A stretch of 12,792 bases of DNA. Source: Bacteroidales bacterium (GTDB taxonomy: Bacteria; Bacteroidota; Bacteroidia; Bacteroidales; B18-G4). The DNA lies in assembly GCA_023145125.1 (NCBI GenBank), contig JAGLEK010000355.1, positions 1 through 12,792 of the forward strand, given 5' to 3'. The notes beneath the pieces are model-generated. The model saw only the letters and a program-made list of their open reading frames with translations, had not been told where the DNA came from and searched no databases. Below, one piece after another: positions 6,983 to 12,792 of this stretch (positions are counted from its first letter, which is position 1; each line of letters begins with the position of its first letter). The position numbers and the translations under genes are program-made.

Positions 6983-7512
6983 TGAACTGGCTCGATATCG
7001 TACTTGCAATTCCTTTGTTATGGTTCACGTATAAAGGCTTTCGTCACGGTTTTATCATTGAGCTGGCTTCTCTCGCGGCATTGGTGCTTGGAGTTTTTGT
7101 TGCCCTTCACTTTTCTTTTTATGCCGGAGATTTTCTTCGGGAAAATTTTGAAATAGCAGACAACTACCTGTATATCATCTCTTTTGCCATCACATTTATT
7201 ATTGTGGCATTGGTGGTTTATCTTGTTGGTAAGATCATCCACAAGTTTGTGAATATTATCGCGCTTGGATTCCTGAACAGGCTGGCCGGTGGCATCTTCG
7301 GACTATTGAAAACAGCTTTGATCCTGAGTGTGATACTGTATTTTATTAATGGCTTTGATGAAGGTTCAAATATTCTTAAGACGGAAGTGAAAGAAAAATC
7401 CTACCTCTATGAGCCCATCGAATCTATTGTTCCTATGATCATTCCCAGGATTGACCTGGATAAAATAGGCTTGCCGGATAAAGAAGATCTGCAACTTCCG
7501 GAAGTGGTTTGA
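6982..7512 (+). CDS. CvpA family membrane protein
   Basis: The 176-residue protein matches the CvpA family, named for colicin V production in E. coli and later linked to envelope stress tolerance. Its biochemical role is not settled. It opens with MNWLDIVLAIPLL, the usual family start, and has four predicted membrane helices at about 3-18, 24-46, 64-86 and 104-123. The conserved GFRHGFIIELASLAALVLG segment (19-37) lies between and within the first two helices. A polar C-terminal tail (about 124-176) follows. It overlaps the ATPase stop by one base, so it is almost certainly translated from the same mRNA as the lipid transporter genes, suggesting an envelope-related role. Confidence 0.88.
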   Translation: MNWLDIVLAIPLLWFTYKGFRHGFIIELASLAALVLGVFVALHFSFYAGDFLRENFEIADNYLYIISFAITFIIVALVVYLVGKIIHKFVNIIALGFLNRLAGGIFGLLKTALILSVILYFINGFDEGSNILKTEVKEKSYLYEPIESIVPMIIPRIDLDKIGLPDKEDLQLPEVV

Positions 7513-7536
7513 TCACCATACCTTTAAGCAAACATA

Positions 7537-7580
7537 GGTGCTTGGTACAAAATTTGATGCATTCAAAATAAACAAGCACC
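7537..7580. promoter_or_regulatory. Inverted repeat in the leader of the sigma factor gene
   Basis: GGTGCTTG at 7537-7544 is repeated inverted as CAAGCACC at 7573-7580, a perfect 8-bp match with a 28-bp AT-rich spacer. The spacer holds AAAATTTG (7549-7556), one mismatch from the TAnnTTTG -7 element. The repeat ends 9 bp before the sigma factor ATG. No U-tract follows, so it is a poor intrinsic terminator for the upstream operon. An operator around a promoter, or a hairpin near the sigma gene start, fits better. Confidence 0.45.
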
Positions 7581-7589
7581 ATAAGTCGC

Positions 7590-8195
7590 ATGCTCAGGTC
7601 ACTCAGAAAACCCAACAGCAGTGAAGCTGCATTTGTCACACTGACAGATGCCCAGCTGATCGATGCCTATATTTCTGAGGGCAATACAGATTACTTCGGA
7701 CTACTATTTGAGCGTTATACCCACCTTGTTTTCGGTGTTTGCATGAAATACCTTAAAAACACCTGTGATGCCGAAGATGCTGTGATGGGTATATTTGAAA
7801 AACTCATGACAGACCTCAAAAAACATGAGGTTCGTGATTTCAAAAACTGGCTCTACCGTGTAGCGAAAAACCATTGCCTGATGATATTACGGAAACGCAA
7901 GGTGAAAGATAAGGCTGAGGGGGAATTAATGCAGGAAAAACAACAGGAGTTTATGGAAATCGTGTTTGAAGGGCATCTTCCTAGTGAGGAAAAGGATGTT
8001 GAAAGCATTTTAATATCTTTACATGATGCCTTGAACACCCTGCGGGAAGAGCAAAAAAGATGCCTGGAACTTATGTATTTTGAGAATAAGACATACCAGG
8101 AAATCTCCCTGCTTACTGGTTACAGCCTGAAGCAGGTGAAGAGTTATATACAAAATGGCAAAAGGAATTTAATAAACATGATGGTTCCTAAATGA
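7590..8195 (+). CDS. ECF-type RNA polymerase sigma factor
   Basis: The 201-residue protein has the two-domain layout of extracytoplasmic-function sigma factors. Region 2 (about 34-103) includes YFGLLFERYTHLVFGVCMKY, then DAEDAVMGIFEKL and the FKNWLYRVAKNHCLMILRKR stretch that meets core polymerase and the -10 DNA. Region 4 (about 143-195) contains RCLELMYFENKTYQEISLLT and a second helix SLKQVKSYIQNGKRNL that would contact the -35 element. It directs RNA polymerase to a specific regulon, usually for envelope or nutrient signals. The four-base ATGA overlap with the next gene, an anti-sigma-like membrane protein, is the classic arrangement. An inverted repeat in its leader may be a regulatory site, but there is no evidence of autoregulation beyond that. 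Confidence 0.93.
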   Translation: MLRSLRKPNSSEAAFVTLTDAQLIDAYISEGNTDYFGLLFERYTHLVFGVCMKYLKNTCDAEDAVMGIFEKLMTDLKKHEVRDFKNWLYRVAKNHCLMILRKRKVKDKAEGELMQEKQQEFMEIVFEGHLPSEEKDVESILISLHDALNTLREEQKRCLELMYFENKTYQEISLLTGYSLKQVKSYIQNGKRNLINMMVPK

Positions 8196-9364
8196 GTGCT
8201 TCATCACATAATAGCGAATTATTCAATGATTCAGGCTGTTTGAGCCAATATGCACTCGAGCATTATCGCGATCATATGCTTTCTGCAGAAGATCTCAGGC
8301 CGGTTGAAAAACACCTTGACAGCTGCCTGTTGTGCAAAGATGCCCTGGAAGGTATTTCTGATATGGACGGAGGTCATGAATCCCATTCGGAATTGCATGA
8401 AGAAGAGGCAAGTTTATCCGTTAGTGAGCCCTTATCCTTCCCGGGCTTGAATTCTTACACCAACAGGATAAATGCCAGCCTGAGGAACAAGTTCAATTAT
8501 GATCCTTACCGCAGGAGGCGTAACAGGCAAGGGCCGGCCCTGCGAAATCTCTTTATCCCCGCAGCAGCATCCATCATCATCCTGGTGGGGATCATTGCCT
8601 ACTTTCATTACTTTTCACCGGAAAATCATGAATTGGCAATACTGGAAAGCGAAAAAGCACCTGTAGTTATGGAGGAAAAAGAAACCGGAGAAAAACCCGG
8701 GGTCCCCCCGATCCCCCCACCCGAAATTCAGCAAGCCATTGGCGGAATAGCAAGTGAGGAATCAGAAAATATCACTGAGGATAAAAAATCATCCGTAGAA
8801 AATGAAGCTGTCACAACAGTTGATGATGGGCTTACGGAGGTTACGGTATCAGATGAAGATGATCCATTAAAGGCAGAAACTTTTGCTGTTGTGGAGCAGG
8901 AAACAGATATCATAATTACAGAAGATGAAGATTTAGATGAAACAGTAGTCGTTTACCCTGAAGAAGAAATGGCAGGAGCCGGAGTTATGGAAGACCGTTC
9001 GATAACATCCAAAAGCAGGGCAAAAGGGGGGCAAAAGATGGCAGAGGAAGAGAATTTATTTACAGTAATAGAAGAAATGCCGGAATTTCCGGGTGGCATG
9101 GATTCATTATTCATTTTCCTGGAGGATAACATTAGTTTTCCCATCACTGAAGACACCTCCACATATAACAAGGTCTATGTCCAATTCATTGTAAGCAAGA
9201 AAGGACGAATAAAAGATATCCGGATCATGCGCAGTGGTGGAGAAGAATTTGACCGGGAGGTGATTCGTGCATTAAAGCTTATGCCCGATTGGATCCCCGG
9301 CCGGCAAAGGGGCAAAGCTGTTCCTGTGCTTTATACACTTCCGATAAGGTTTGCACCGGAATAA
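8192..9364 (+). CDS. Anti-sigma-like membrane protein with periplasmic TonB C-terminal domain
   Basis: The 390-residue protein combines three parts. The N-terminal cytoplasmic part carries a zinc anti-sigma (zf-HC2) pattern: C16 about 25 residues before H41, then HLDSCLLC (H41, C45, C48). One membrane helix is predicted at about 119-141, after a very basic DPYRRRRNRQ stretch, giving cytoplasmic-in topology. A long acidic and proline-containing linker (142-285) follows. Residues 291-390 match the TonB C-terminal domain of Bacteroidota, from VIEEMPEFPGGMDSLF through YVQFIVSKKGRIKDIRI to the final VPVLYTLPIRF. The gene overlaps the sigma factor by four bases, so it likely holds that sigma factor inactive. 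The TonB domain suggests the signal comes from an outer-membrane receptor or other TonB partner, which is inference. Alternatively it could serve mainly as an energy transducer. Confidence 0.85.
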   Translation: MSASSHNSELFNDSGCLSQYALEHYRDHMLSAEDLRPVEKHLDSCLLCKDALEGISDMDGGHESHSELHEEEASLSVSEPLSFPGLNSYTNRINASLRNKFNYDPYRRRRNRQGPALRNLFIPAAASIIILVGIIAYFHYFSPENHELAILESEKAPVVMEEKETGEKPGVPPIPPPEIQQAIGGIASEESENITEDKKSSVENEAVTTVDDGLTEVTVSDEDDPLKAETFAVVEQETDIIITEDEDLDETVVVYPEEEMAGAGVMEDRSITSKSRAKGGQKMAEEENLFTVIEEMPEFPGGMDSLFIFLEDNISFPITEDTSTYNKVYVQFIVSKKGRIKDIRIMRSGGEEFDREVIRALKLMPDWIPGRQRGKAVPVLYTLPIRFAPE

Positions 9365-9367
9365 GCC

Positions 9368-9401
9368 TTTGCGCCGCAGGGGTAAAATATCCTTACCTTT
9401 G
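9368..9401 (+). promoter_or_regulatory. Bacteroidota promoter (-33 and -7) at the epimerase start
   Basis: TTTG at 9368-9371 and TACCTTTG at 9394-9401 are separated by 22 bp, matching the TTTG / TAnnTTTG pattern of Bacteroidota housekeeping promoters. The -7 element ends four bases before the ATG at 9406, so the transcript would begin at or next to the start codon. This separates the epimerase from the sigma/anti-sigma operon despite the 41-bp gap. Confidence 0.55.
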
Positions 9402-9405
9402 CCGC

Positions 9406-10425
9406 ATGATATTGGTCACAGGCGGTACAGGCCTGGCGGGGTCCCATCTGCTTTATGAACTCACAGCACGAGGCACACACGTCAGGGCATTACATCGCGA
9501 AAGCAGCAAAACAGATTATGTTAAACATGTATTCGACGCATATGCCGACGAACCGGATCAGCAGCTTAAACTGATCGAATGGGTTGAGGGTGATGTGTTA
9601 GATATTTATTCCCTTGAAGACGCCATGAATGGCGTAACACAGGTATATCACAATGCTGCGGTTGTTTCTTTCAGCCCGCACAAAAGAGAGATCATGCACC
9701 AGGTGAATGTTGAGGGAACAGCCAACGTTGTGAATGCAGCCATAAATAAAGGTGTTAAGAAAATATGCCACCTCAGCTCCATTGCTGCTCTCGGCAGGGC
9801 CAAGCAGGATGGCATCACCGACGAATCCACCGAATGGGTTACATCACGATACAACTCCAATTATGCCATCAGTAAATATAACGGTGAGCGGGAAATATGG
9901 CGGGGGACAGCAGAAGGCCTTGATGCCGTCGTGATCCTGCCATCAATTATCCTTGGCCTGTCAGATATAAATAATGGGAGTATGCAGCTTTTTAAAACCA
10001 TAATGAAAGGCATCCCCTTTTATACGCCGGGGTCAAACGGTTATATTGATGCCAGGGATATAGCAAGGGCACAGATATTTCTTATGGAAAGTAAAGTGAA
10101 GAATGAGAAATTCGTCCTTTCTGCTGAAAACCTGGGATACCGGGAAGTGCTGAGAATGATCGCAGACGGACTTGAAAAACCCTATCCAAAAATCAGGGTT
10201 AACAAGCCATTGGCATTAACTGCACGGTATTTCTTTAAAATAAAAAGCCTGCTTAACGGGAAAGATCCGATCATAACAAAAGAAACCGCCAGGACGGCGA
10301 TGCGAACATATACTTACAACACTGATAAATTCATCTCCTTAAGCGGGATGAAATACATAAAGATCAGTGATACCATCAGTACCATTTGCAGCATTTACAA
10401 GAAAAATGATTTCTTCATGAAATAA
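9406..10425 (+). CDS. NAD(P)-dependent epimerase/dehydratase family protein (extended SDR)
   Basis: The 339-residue protein is an extended short-chain dehydrogenase/reductase. The dinucleotide-binding motif GGTGLAG is at residues 6-12, right after the first beta strand. The active site shows Ser124/Ser125 in HLSSIAALG and the YxxxK pair Y153/K157 in YAISK. YIDARDIARAQ (213-223) is the usual C-terminal family motif. It resembles dihydroflavonol-4-reductase-like and nucleotide-sugar-epimerase-like members; the substrate cannot be deduced and no sugar or terpenoid gene is adjacent. The frame is open upstream to 9289, inside the previous gene, but the Rossmann strand begins at MILVTGG, so 9406 is the start. 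A -33/-7 promoter ends four bases before it, and there is no Shine-Dalgarno. Confidence 0.9.
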   Translation: MILVTGGTGLAGSHLLYELTARGTHVRALHRESSKTDYVKHVFDAYADEPDQQLKLIEWVEGDVLDIYSLEDAMNGVTQVYHNAAVVSFSPHKREIMHQVNVEGTANVVNAAINKGVKKICHLSSIAALGRAKQDGITDESTEWVTSRYNSNYAISKYNGEREIWRGTAEGLDAVVILPSIILGLSDINNGSMQLFKTIMKGIPFYTPGSNGYIDARDIARAQIFLMESKVKNEKFVLSAENLGYREVLRMIADGLEKPYPKIRVNKPLALTARYFFKIKSLLNGKDPIITKETARTAMRTYTYNTDKFISLSGMKYIKISDTISTICSIYKKNDFFMK

Positions 10426-10429
10426 TCTT

Positions 10430-10437
10430 TAATTTTG
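10430..10437 (+). promoter_or_regulatory. Candidate -7 element for the flavodoxin gene
   Basis: TAATTTTG matches TAnnTTTG and lies just after the epimerase stop codon. It would give a 5' leader of about 55 bases before the ATG at 10500. A -33 TTTG is not clear at the expected distance, so confidence is limited. Confidence 0.4.
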
Positions 10438-10499
10438 CCTGTATTGATGAGATCACTTTATCATCATTGACTTCAATACCAACAATAAACATAAGAAGG

Positions 10500-11021
10500 A
10501 TGAAAAAAACAGCTCTGATCTACTGGCCCAAAAAGGGAAATGTTGAAAATACTGCCAAAAAGATTTCCACACATTTCGAACCGGAAGGCATGGATATTTT
10601 CACAATATCAGAGATAGAAGCAGCAAAGCTGGCCAATTATGATTTTCTGATCTTCGGCGGATCCACCATAGGTGCCGATAACTGGGAAGACACACATACA
10701 AGCAAATGGCATAGCTTTTTTGAAGACCTGAAAACTGTTAACCTTCAAGGAAAGGCGGCAGCCATATACGGTCTTGGAGACCAGGTTCTTTACCCCGAGC
10801 ATTTTGTTGATGCCATGGCAGTGATACGTGACGAATTGACTGCTGCCGGGGCAAAGGTCATTGGTAAATGGCCTGTTGAAAACTATGAACATACCGATTC
10901 AAAATCGGTGGAAGGTGATCATTTCATTGGCCTGGCTCTTGATGACGACCATCAGCATGATTTGTCAGATGAAAGGATCCGCAAGTGGGTTGATATACTC
11001 AAGTCAGAATTAGGCTTTTAA
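10500..11021 (+). CDS. Flavodoxin, long-chain type, with atypical phosphate loop
   Basis: The 173-residue protein is a flavodoxin, a small FMN-binding electron carrier of the cytoplasm. The first strand ALIYW (5-9) leads into PKKGNVEN, where classical flavodoxins have the FMN-phosphate loop T/S-x-T-G-x-T. The 50s loop GGSTIGADNW (53-62) provides a candidate stacking Trp62, and YGLGDQVLYP (90-99) is the typical 90s loop. FIGLALDDDHQHDLSDERI (142-160) is the end of the long-chain insertion form, and length agrees. Similar loop variants are familiar to me in Bacteroidota flavodoxin-like proteins. The frame is open back to 10467, but MKKTALIYW fits the family start. AAGAAGG lies directly before the ATG with no spacing. 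The gene ends tail-to-tail with the phosphatase, sharing TTAA. Confidence 0.9.
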   Translation: MKKTALIYWPKKGNVENTAKKISTHFEPEGMDIFTISEIEAAKLANYDFLIFGGSTIGADNWEDTHTSKWHSFFEDLKTVNLQGKAAAIYGLGDQVLYPEHFVDAMAVIRDELTAAGAKVIGKWPVENYEHTDSKSVEGDHFIGLALDDDHQHDLSDERIRKWVDILKSELGF

Positions 11022-11863
11022 AGCAAAGAAACACTTTCCCATCCTTTTCCTGCATAAATGCAGGCTTCCCGGTATCCTGTCTCAATAAGGGTTCTTGCTG
11101 TTTCATCGAGCAATAATCCAACCTCCCCGGGTTTATGTGCATCGGTGCTGATGGTTACCGGAATATTCATCTTATTCATTTCCTTCAGGATTGCCGGCCC
11201 CGGAAAAAGCGATCCTGAACGCTTCTTGTATAAGCCCCGGGTATTCACTTCCACAATACAGCCATTATCCCTGATAATTTCGAGAGTTTCCATAACCAGC
11301 TTAGAATACCAGGGTTCCTCTTCCCTGAAATATTCGTCATGATTATGCATTTTGATCTTGTCGAAATGGCCGATCACATCCGGCTGCTGAGTTTGAATCA
11401 TCATATTTATCTGCCGGTAGTATGCAATTACAGCCTCCCGGATGTCGCCATTGAAATATTCTGCCAAACCCTGCAGCCAAACATTGCGATCAGGGCCATC
11501 GATGAACCAAAGGCCTTCTTTTCTGTTTTTGACAAAGTGTACAGAACCAATAATATAATCCAGGCTTAAATCCTCCATGAAATGCTTAAAATCAAAGGTA
11601 ATCCCGGGTATGTAGTCTGCTTCCAGGGCCAGGAAAATATTGATCTGTCCATCATACTTTTCTTTCAGCTCCTCTACTTCTCCGGCATATGCCTTCAAAG
11701 AATCATTATCAGGAATTGCAAAATGATTTTCGAAGGGAACGGGGGCATGCCCTGAAAACCCGATCGATTCGAGGCCCGCCTTCAGGGCTTCAATGACATA
11801 ATCCTCCGGTGGAGAAGATCCGTCGCAATATGCCGTATGGGTGTGAAAGTTATGCTTAAACAA
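11018..11863 (-). CDS. hisK: Histidinol-phosphatase, PHP family (TTG start)
   Basis: The 281-residue protein belongs to the PHP-type histidinol-phosphatases (HisK/HisJ), metal-dependent enzymes that dephosphorylate histidinol phosphate in histidine biosynthesis. The multinuclear metal site ligands are visible: HTH (H7, H9), D14, H39 in GHAP, E81 in LEADY, H109 in SVHF, H166 in GHFD, and DAH (D241, H243). The first codon is TTG at 11863. The frame has a TGA 36 bases upstream and no ATG between, and the HTH motif sits at the usual distance from this start, so TTG is preferred. No other his gene is adjacent, so related PHP phosphatase activity cannot be excluded. It lies downstream of an intrinsic terminator on the same strand, implying its own promoter or attenuated readthrough. 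No clear promoter is seen. Confidence 0.88.
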   Translation of the reverse strand: MFKHNFHTHTAYCDGSSPPEDYVIEALKAGLESIGFSGHAPVPFENHFAIPDNDSLKAYAGEVEELKEKYDGQINIFLALEADYIPGITFDFKHFMEDLSLDYIIGSVHFVKNRKEGLWFIDGPDRNVWLQGLAEYFNGDIREAVIAYYRQINMMIQTQQPDVIGHFDKIKMHNHDEYFREEEPWYSKLVMETLEIIRDNGCIVEVNTRGLYKKRSGSLFPGPAILKEMNKMNIPVTISTDAHKPGEVGLLLDETARTLIETGYREACIYAGKGWESVSLL

Positions 11864-12120
11864 TACGTGGAATTTGACGCAATGATAATCAATAATTCAA
11901 ATTAATATGCAGTACAAAATAAAAAAAGGAGAGCAATGACCAATCGCTCTCCAAACCCAAATCTTAAAAATTATCAAAATGAAAAAATTAACTTAAATGT
12001 TAACCGTTTCGTGTATTTATACGCAAACCAGGCAAAAGGTAACCCAAAAAACCAAAAAAATTTTAATAAAAATTATTACACCTTAGATGATAATGGGATT
12101 ACATACTAACAATGAGGAGA
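11864..12120. other. Gene-free region between the U32 gene and the phosphatase
   Basis: This 257-bp AT-rich stretch is the longest intergenic region in the window. It holds the leftward terminator at 11921-11952 and an imperfect inverted repeat at 12006-12028. On the + strand it has a gene-start-like segment at about 11960-11996 that encodes only MKKLT before a stop. A 29-residue frame (11997-12086, +) follows immediately but is lysine-rich low-complexity sequence with no recognisable feature. No tRNA or known riboswitch is recognised. Confidence 0.7.
11921..11952 (-). terminator. Rho-independent terminator, leftward
   Basis: On the minus strand GGAGAGCGAT and ATTGCTCTCC form a 10-bp stem with one G-U pair and a five-base loop (TGGTC). 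Seven T residues follow, then ATTTTG. On the + strand the G-U pair becomes A-C and no U-tract follows, so the terminator points left. It would end transcripts from the U32 gene, about 168 bases past its stop codon. Confidence 0.85.
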
Positions 12121-12792
12121 TTAAGCATTATCGACAACTTTATATAATTTATCCGACCTGCGCAGAAAAACCGGTACAGGGATAGAACACACCTCTCCCT
12201 GCTTTGCCGTACTGGTATTTTTTTCATCTACCCTGATCTCTGTGACCTTGCCTTCATACACTCCGGTGGTTGGTCCGATAATGTATATATCATCCCCTTT
12301 TTCCAATGGGGTTGCTTCAACTAAAACTTCGGCAACACCGATCTTTGTAAAGTAGTTGTTAACCTTCCCAACATAGATCTTCTTTTTACTGGCCTGGCTT
12401 CCGTATTGCTCCGACCATTCCCCCATTTTCCTGCCAAGGTAGTACCCATCCCAAAAGCCACGGTTATATACCGTTTTAAGCTGCTCGTTCCATTGATCCA
12501 CTTTCTCCTGTGATAACGACCCGTCCTGATATGCCTCTACGGCCTCCCGGTAGCACACGGTAACGGTTTTGACGTACTCCGGGGAGCGTCCGCGGCCTTC
12601 AATTTTAAGAACCCTCACCCCTGCATCAAGTATCTTATCGAGAAAATCAATGGTCTTCAGATCTTTTGGCGACATGATGTATTCATTATCAACCTCCAGC
12701 TCCAGGCCGGTATCTTTATCTGTTACAATATAGCTTCTGCGGCAAAGTTGCATGCAGGCACCCCTGTTAGCAGAGTAATTCATATTGTCGAG
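12121..12792 (-). CDS. U32 family protein (peptidase U32-like), C-terminal part, cut by right edge
   Basis: The frame has no stop up to the right edge (223 residues present). The internal ATG at 12783 is unlikely to be the start, because the family motif NYSANRGACMQLCRRSY lies mid-protein in complete members. Next come KIEGRGRSPEYVKTVTVCYR, also typical of U32 proteins, and a C-terminal beta-rich domain from about residue 135 (KKIYVGKVNNYF) to the end. Several U32 members once annotated as collagenases act with an Fe-S cluster in RNA or ubiquinone hydroxylation (TrhP, RlhA, UbiU/UbiV). The cysteines in GACMQLC and TVCYR are candidate cluster ligands, but which subfamily this is cannot be decided from this fragment. 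A terminator lies 168 bases downstream of its stop. Confidence 0.88.
   Translation of the reverse strand, partial: LDNMNYSANRGACMQLCRRSYIVTDKDTGLELEVDNEYIMSPKDLKTIDFLDKILDAGVRVLKIEGRGRSPEYVKTVTVCYREAVEAYQDGSLSQEKVDQWNEQLKTVYNRGFWDGYYLGRKMGEWSEQYGSQASKKKIYVGKVNNYFTKIGVAEVLVEATPLEKGDDIYIIGPTTGVYEGKVTEIRVDEKNTSTAKQGEVCSIPVPVFLRRSDKLYKVVDNA

Noticed and set aside
7537..7580. Intrinsic terminator for the lipid transporter operon
   Set aside because: The 8-bp stem has a 28-base loop and no U-tract, so a terminator is unlikely; kept as a possible regulatory repeat.
9289..9405. 39-residue N-terminal extension of the epimerase
   Set aside because: It overlaps the end of the anti-sigma/TonB gene and contains a promoter; the Rossmann strand begins at 9406.
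11997..12086. 29-residue + strand ORF in the intergenic region
   Set aside because: It is low-complexity and lysine-rich, has no recognisable feature, and follows directly on another stop codon.

Overview
The window reads as a chromosomal segment of a member of the Bacteroidota, probably close to the Bacteroidales/Marinilabiliales. The evidence is a DPP7/DPP11-type (S46) peptidase, a membrane-anchored MutS-like protein, a long-chain flavodoxin, an ECF sigma factor paired with a TonB-domain protein, several TAnnTTTG (-7) promoter elements, and few Shine-Dalgarno sequences. No tRNA, rRNA, CRISPR array, transposase, integrase or phage gene is visible. Coding density is high, and the longest gene-free stretch is 257 bp (11864-12120).

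Left block (1-5357, all leftward). In order of transcription: a 67-residue candidate lipoprotein, an SprT-like zinc metalloprotease whose start overlaps it by 14 bp, a mannose-1-phosphate guanylyltransferase, an S46 dipeptidyl-peptidase with DPP7-type specificity residues, and a four-helix MutS-related membrane protein cut by the left edge. The gap between the second and third genes holds a -7 element. The gap between the third and fourth holds a heptanucleotide repeat that is G-rich on the coding strand.

Middle block (5358-9364, rightward). A divergent intergenic region with a second G-rich heptamer repeat precedes a tightly overlapping operon of an MlaE-type permease, an MlaF-type ATPase and a CvpA-like membrane protein. 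No MCE substrate-binding subunit is present. After a 77-bp gap containing an 8-bp inverted repeat comes a translationally coupled pair: an ECF sigma factor and a zinc-binding anti-sigma-like membrane protein. The periplasmic part of the second protein ends in a TonB C-terminal domain. This pair is the most unusual element in the window.

Right block (9365-12792). An NAD(P)-dependent epimerase/reductase has a -33/-7 promoter lying almost on its start codon. It is followed by a long-chain flavodoxin with an atypical phosphate loop. The flavodoxin converges, with a 4-bp overlap of stop codons, on a PHP-type histidinol-phosphatase that appears to start at TTG. Upstream of that is a 257-bp region with a strong leftward intrinsic terminator, then the 3' part of a U32-family protein cut by the right edge.

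Taken together, the middle genes deal with the cell envelope: lipid transport, envelope-linked gene regulation and TonB-type energy coupling. The left genes mix periplasmic peptide degradation, sugar-nucleotide supply and poorly characterised proteins. Shared function across blocks is inferred from proximity only.
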